Shown in pieces: positions 59,589 to 64,000 of a DNA stretch of 64,000 nucleotides (the stretch's first letter is position 1; each line of letters opens with the position of its first letter). The notes under the pieces were generated by a model that made no database searches, was not told the DNA's origin, and worked only from the letters and a program-made list of their open reading frames with translations. The translations under genes were made by a program, and so were the position numbers. Source of the stretch: Steromphala cineraria (Eukaryota; Mollusca; Gastropoda; Trochida; Trochidae); NCBI GenBank assembly GCA_916613615.1, contig OU744723.1, positions 68,405,226 to 68,469,225 on the forward strand, written 5' to 3'.

Positions 59589-59953
59589 TTAAAGGGGCAG
59601 TAGCACGTTTTTAGGGGGAATATAAGGTGATGTCGGGAAAATGAAAATTAATGTTTCCAATTGAAAGACAATGAATTTAAACTAAATGGAGCAGTAATAA
59701 TTCAAATATATAACGTAAAGTTTAGCCATGCGATTCCTTTTTCTTACATAAAATGAATTAAAGGTGTTCACACAAAATGGCCGCCAATGGATTTTATGTG
59801 AATCTTCATACTTTGTTCACTGACTATGGATGATTGGCTTATGTAATGAGATTTTTGACACTATAAAAATAATACATTTAGCATCAGCGTACAATTATCA
59901 GTGAAAATTCTAAAAATATACAATTATCAAAAAACGTGCTACTGCCCCTTTAA
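59589..59953. mobile_element. TTAA-flanked MITE, intact copy 2
   Basis: It starts ttaaaggggcagtagcacgt and ends acgtgctactgcccctttaa, 365 bp. Internal sequence matches the copy at 44720 in inverted orientation. The right end (aataatacatttagcatcag, cgtacaattatcagtg) matches the split remnant at 3568/4506. Confidence 0.87.
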
Positions 59954-62748
59954 CGTCACACCATCGTGTACAGACATATGCTAAATTAACTGGACAAAGT
60001 ATTTTAGGCACCTGTCATTATAATGATTCATATTTTATGAGGTATTTTTTCATCATTCTATTTACTTTTCATGTCTAATTACTAATTACTTTTCATCTCT
60101 AATTATTTTTACACATTATATGTAAATGATGCGAGCATGTTCTCAATAAGCATATACATCATTTGTTCATGTTTAAACAGATATGTTATTCGTTAAAGGT
60201 GATAAATAATGTGTATAATTATTACGATTTCATAATAGAAAATCCGTCAATCATGGTAAAGAGCAGGTTTTAAGTTATCTCACTCGGTTAGTGCGTTGGT
60301 CAAAGCAGATCACCCAGGAACTGAACAGTGTATAATAAAATGATATTGTATAATATTTACATTTTTAAAATCAAAACATACTTACATGTTTATCTGTCAG
60401 GAAAATTAACCATTCACCTCGTTGAAATCGGTGGATTGTATTAATTGTAAGAATATTTAAAACGGATCTTCATTGACAAACACGCCTCTCCTCTATGTGT
60501 TGTATATTTCTCTCCTTGCATAAGATGTTATCGAAGTTGAATAATCACGTTCAATTAACTTTTTCTGACAACCTGTGAAATTGACAATGTTTGACTGTAT
60601 CTTCATTGGTAGTTAATGTTCACCGATCTCATTTAGAGAATGACTAAAGTATCCTCATTTTGACACTACATTTAAAATCCCCGCGAATCTAGTATGTATG
60701 ATATGTTTTGCCGCACAGAACTGTTGTTATTCCACCCTAGTCCTTACTTATGTTACTTCTGTAACTTAGGCAACTGGGAACGGTATTTATTGTTCCGTTC
60801 AGCGCTTTCTATTCCACTTACGCTCACTTCTGAACAGTTGGCTCATCTAAAGAGATTTCTCTCGTTACAGGATAGAGACATCACTTGATTGTCACGTAGA
60901 ACAGAACAATGACAAAGAGTGACTTCTGTAAAAATCCTTTGAGAATACTCAATGAAGAAATCACAGAAATTTCTAGTAATCCTTCCCTAATGACTACCCG
61001 GATCAACTTAAAGGTCTATTCCTTGTCGTGTGTCACATCAAGCGATCATGCTTGTTCGCATATACCCACATTAACAACTCCACCTCAAATCATATTCAAC
61101 ATGGAGAAGCGTCAAGTTTTATATTATTATATCGATTAACCAATCGATGAGAAGTAAGGATACAAGCAAGCGCTATTAACGTATATATAGAGTGCTGCGT
61201 TCGATCGATCGTGTTCCTGCTTTTTTCTCGTCATTCTACAACGTCTAAGCTCGCTCAGCAAAGATACGTTATTTGAACTTTTCTTTGTACCAAGGTATCG
61301 ATTTTTCATTGTTTTGATCATTCCTTGACGACCATGAAAAACATCGATTTTTAGAAATGTGAGACAACAGAATTGTATATCAATCACTAAAAGTCGATCG
61401 ATAATAACCAAATTGATCTCGGATGCAAATATATCAACGTGCATAGAGTGAGGTCATTCAAGCGTATTTCAGTTTATCCAAGGTTTATTGGTCCGCCACT
61501 GCCTTTATCATGACACAGAATATCATGATAAACTGTTATTGTCATCACACATAGTTGGTACTAGTTTACGATGAAATCATCTTGAGTAATTTCATTTCCA
61601 TTTTCATTGCCAAATTTAAAAGTAAGGCTTACTGCAAAGTCTATGACTATTATCTTAATTAGAAAATCAGTGTGAAGTTAGTGAAAGAAAGTTCTTCCAA
61701 TAATTAAAACGTTTTGGTGATCTTAACTAAATTGATTGATTTCAATCAAGAATTGCTAAACTGATTAATATGTTCGTATAAAAAAAGACGCATTGCCTTC
61801 ATCTCATCTTTCGTTCATAATTCACCATCCTTATAAACTACGCGGCAAAGGAAAGTAAAGGTCGGGTATGAGGAGTGTTAAAGGAAAGAAAACAAATCAT
61901 ATCAGTATACAGTTTTTCAATTTATTCATATGTATAAACATATATATTATACCAATACGGTTTCAATTTGTTAGTTGACTGTTTCTGCTCTCTTGGTAAA
62001 TTTTGATTGAATTTGTTATTTATCCTCTTTTATCACCGTTGAATGAGTTAATACATTAATCTAAATCTGATATCTAAAAAATTCTGTTTGATGAAACCTT
62101 TCACATATTTTACGAGCGCTTCATCCAATTGTGCTTTCCTTGTCAAAGGTTCACCAGCATCATTGGCATTAAATATGACCTCCGTGTTGTCAAGAAGAAT
62201 TGTTTTGTTTTGAAACGATTGTAGATAGCAGAAATACTGATGTAAATTTAAAAAATCTTCTAACAGTGTTATAATTATATTTCTTACCCGCTTGGTACTT
62301 CGTAAAGGGGTTTCATAACAATTTGGGTCATAACATCTTTGAGTGATTTGATCGGACTTTGTCCGGACTACTTTATCCATTCATAAAACGAACGTGATTT
62401 CATTCACAACTTTCTAATTTCGGCAGTGAGTGGGAGTCATTCGAACTTTCAGTTTATCTTATGAATCGTACCTTCCGCATTGATAAGGAATACATGATAC
62501 AGAAAGACATTGCTAAAAAGTTTATGTATAGGATATTAAGACAACTGAATAGACAACATTAAACCCTTATAGTGCCCAGGACCATATATGTGCCCCTCCC
62601 CCCAAACTCCACATAATGCTGGTATTAATAATATGGTCCCTAGCCATATAGCCCAATATACAGCCATGGCAGTTGAAAAAATCCTGCACCGATTCAAGTT
62701 GACAGTCATTGTTTTAGAATCTCTATAAACATAGCTTCAAAATTAACT
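59954..62748. other. no gene established
   Basis: AT-rich sequence. Frames 60694-60888 (+), 60909-61139 (+) and 61444-61136 (-) have no recognisable motif. A weak A-box-like tctcactcggttagtgcg lies at about 60278 without a B box. No repeats of note. Confidence 0.4.
62048..62380 (-). CDS. hypothetical open frame, 110 aa, unsupported family
   Basis: The frame from ATG at 62380 to 62048 is open, with mixed, protein-like composition (an early segment with CYDPNCYETPL, later DNTEVIFNANDAGEPLTRK). I recognise no domain. There is no signal peptide or membrane segment, no promoter motif worth noting, and no neighbouring exon. In AT-rich DNA a frame of this length can be chance; it could also be a fragment of a decayed mobile-element protein. 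Confidence 0.15.
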   Translation of the reverse strand: MDKVVRTKSDQITQRCYDPNCYETPLRSTKRVRNIIITLLEDFLNLHQYFCYLQSFQNKTILLDNTEVIFNANDAGEPLTRKAQLDEALVKYVKGFIKQNFLDIRFRLMY

Positions 62749-62944
62749 ATATTAGGCGATTCTTACGGCGTCATCACAAGACGGAAGTGTTCAAAATAGT
62801 GTCAAAAAGTCGCGACCTTCTCTCCCATTGGTCCAAAAGCCGAAACAAACACATGATGACCAATGAGACAGGAGATCACGACCTTTTGTTTCTATATATG
62901 GGCACTTCCGTCTTGCGATAACGCCGTAAAACTCGTCTGATATT
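62749..62944. mobile_element. foldback MITE with about 90-bp arms
   Basis: The left half (aggcgattcttacggcg, caagacggaagtg, tcgcgaccttctctcccatt) and right half (aatgagacaggagatcacga, cacttccgtcttgcgataac, gccgtaaaactcgtct) form an imperfect inverted repeat with a loop of about 25 bp near 62833-62858. No coding capacity. Confidence 0.75.
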
Positions 62945-64000
62945 ATCAAATGCTAATTAGTTCTAATTATGAAGGTGACATATATGTAAGATCGATGTCG
63001 AATGAAAGATAAGGCATTTGGGAACACGTTACAGGCGAAATGTATCCGATGTCACTAAAAGAATACCGTGTAATTATGTTTATTTCGGTATCAAAAAGTA
63101 TCGGAAAGCCTTGTTATATATAGTAAATGAGCAATACCCATGCTTCAAGTGCTTGTGGCCGATGGTGGTTAATTTTCTCAATAATGTGTACATATTCACC
63201 AGCATAACAGGCAAAAATTAATGAAACAGCGAAAAACCCAAAGTACTACCAAAATCTACAGCATCTCTAGTTTTGAAATCACATATTGGAAATGGAAAGT
63301 GCATTCTAATAAATTATGAACGGCTTAATTAATTATTACTTTTGATTTTGTAGAAATGGCCATCATTTCTTGACTGAGGAAAATTACTATGATCCATATA
63401 TCACCTGGTTGAAATACATAGTTCAGATGTCCTGCTGATCAAGGTTACAGACTTATAGTACCAGGAAAGTCTGAGGCTAAAGACCCACCCCTTGTCCTCT
63501 TCACTCATACCTAGAGATCAAGTCAAGTGCTACATAAACAGAACTCAAATCATGATGCTGTGTGTAGACAAGTTACAAGAATGGCGGGCATTTCATAAGT
63601 GTTTATTACGTCACAGCTTCATGTGTACATCCAATGTGTAGCGCAGTACACAAGCTGGTCAAAGGGAGGCAACTCTAGCTAGCCTACATTACATCTTTCC
63701 CCTTAAGAGAAAGTATTGTTCCTTTAAAGTTTTATAATGCCTTTAACATTAACAATAAACTTGACAAAACTCAATGTGAAATTGATACATTGCTGTTATA
63801 AAAAACTAATCATATTCTTCAAAATTTAAGTCCTGTTGTTTGTACTTCACTTTAAGTCAAATCAACTTTAAGACTAAATAATTGTCCTTTTGAACACCTG
63901 TGAATTATAAACATTAAAAAATTAGAGTCTTTCTGAAATGTAAACTCAATAGATTATCACTGTCTTTTGATTTAGAGTCATCATGAAATTCAGTTCAGTC
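62945..64000. other. no gene recognised
   Basis: AT-rich sequence to the window end. The plus frame 63018-63221 (67 aa) has no motif. No tandem or inverted repeats seen. Confidence 0.45.

Noticed and set aside
60270..60310. Second tRNA or SINE head (ctcactcggttagtgcgttg)
   Set aside because: Only an A-box-like word; no B box at the expected distance and no stem pairing.
61136..61444. Minus-strand 102-aa frame
   Set aside because: No motif, no neighbouring exon signals, and a length compatible with chance.

Overview
This window looks like gene-poor, repeat-rich DNA from an animal nuclear genome. It is AT-rich, has no operons or bacterial-style dense coding, and is full of decayed Tc1/mariner-like transposons, 5'-truncated non-LTR retrotransposons with target-site duplications, foldback MITEs and several tandem arrays. 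A gtgagtgagtgag-headed dispersed repeat (15946 and 57532) resembles one I know from vetigastropod molluscs such as abalone, so a marine mollusc is my best guess; the species is not determined. I find no convincing conserved host protein-coding gene. Every recognisable protein similarity belongs to a mobile element.

Layout. 0-5 kb: two diverged copies of a dispersed repeat (the first with an internal 50-bp tandem expansion), a 425-bp LINE 3' fragment with 11-bp target duplications (1554-1978), an 87-bp tandem repeat, and a minus-strand LINE fragment (3611-4505) inserted in an older MITE. 5.7-8 kb: two hairpin-forming foldback elements and an internally deleted Tc1-like element (6277-7443). 8.6-12.5 kb: a terminal-inverted-repeat element split by a 5'-truncated RTE-like LINE (9455-11443) whose reverse transcriptase frame has a single visible nonsense codon. 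12.8-16 kb: a chain of short inverted-repeat elements.

16.4-38.4 kb: one enormous, almost pure tandem array of a 67-bp monomer, about 327 copies in one orientation. It is organised by block duplications of 17, 38, 44, 54 and 55 monomers. Each monomer carries a polypyrimidine tract plus CACAG|G that looks like a 3' splice acceptor. The array is bounded by the same 15-bp word on both sides, which suggests how it began. The last acceptor is followed by a 67-nt open segment ending in a donor-like AAG|gtaaat.

38.4-50 kb: minisatellites (39.8, 40.1-41.0, 41.07-41.41 kb), a full-length but dead Tc1-like element (42046-43547), a LINE fragment with a YADD motif, a TTAA-flanked MITE, a GC-looped foldback, and a speculative two-exon orphan gene model (46294-47597) with a TATA box. 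50.9-53.7 kb: a minisatellite with nested periods of 23, 89 and 290 bp. 54-55.5 kb: a third dead Tc1-like element. 58.6-60 kb: a tRNA-like SINE head, an inverted-repeat element holding an eight-copy 63-65-bp minisatellite whose end matches the repeats at the very start of the window in inverted orientation, and a second intact TTAA-flanked MITE. The final 4 kb holds little beyond one foldback element at 62.75-62.94 kb.

The most unusual object is the 22-kb satellite with splice-acceptor-like monomers. All statements rest on reading the sequence by eye; no alignments, folding programs or database searches were run.
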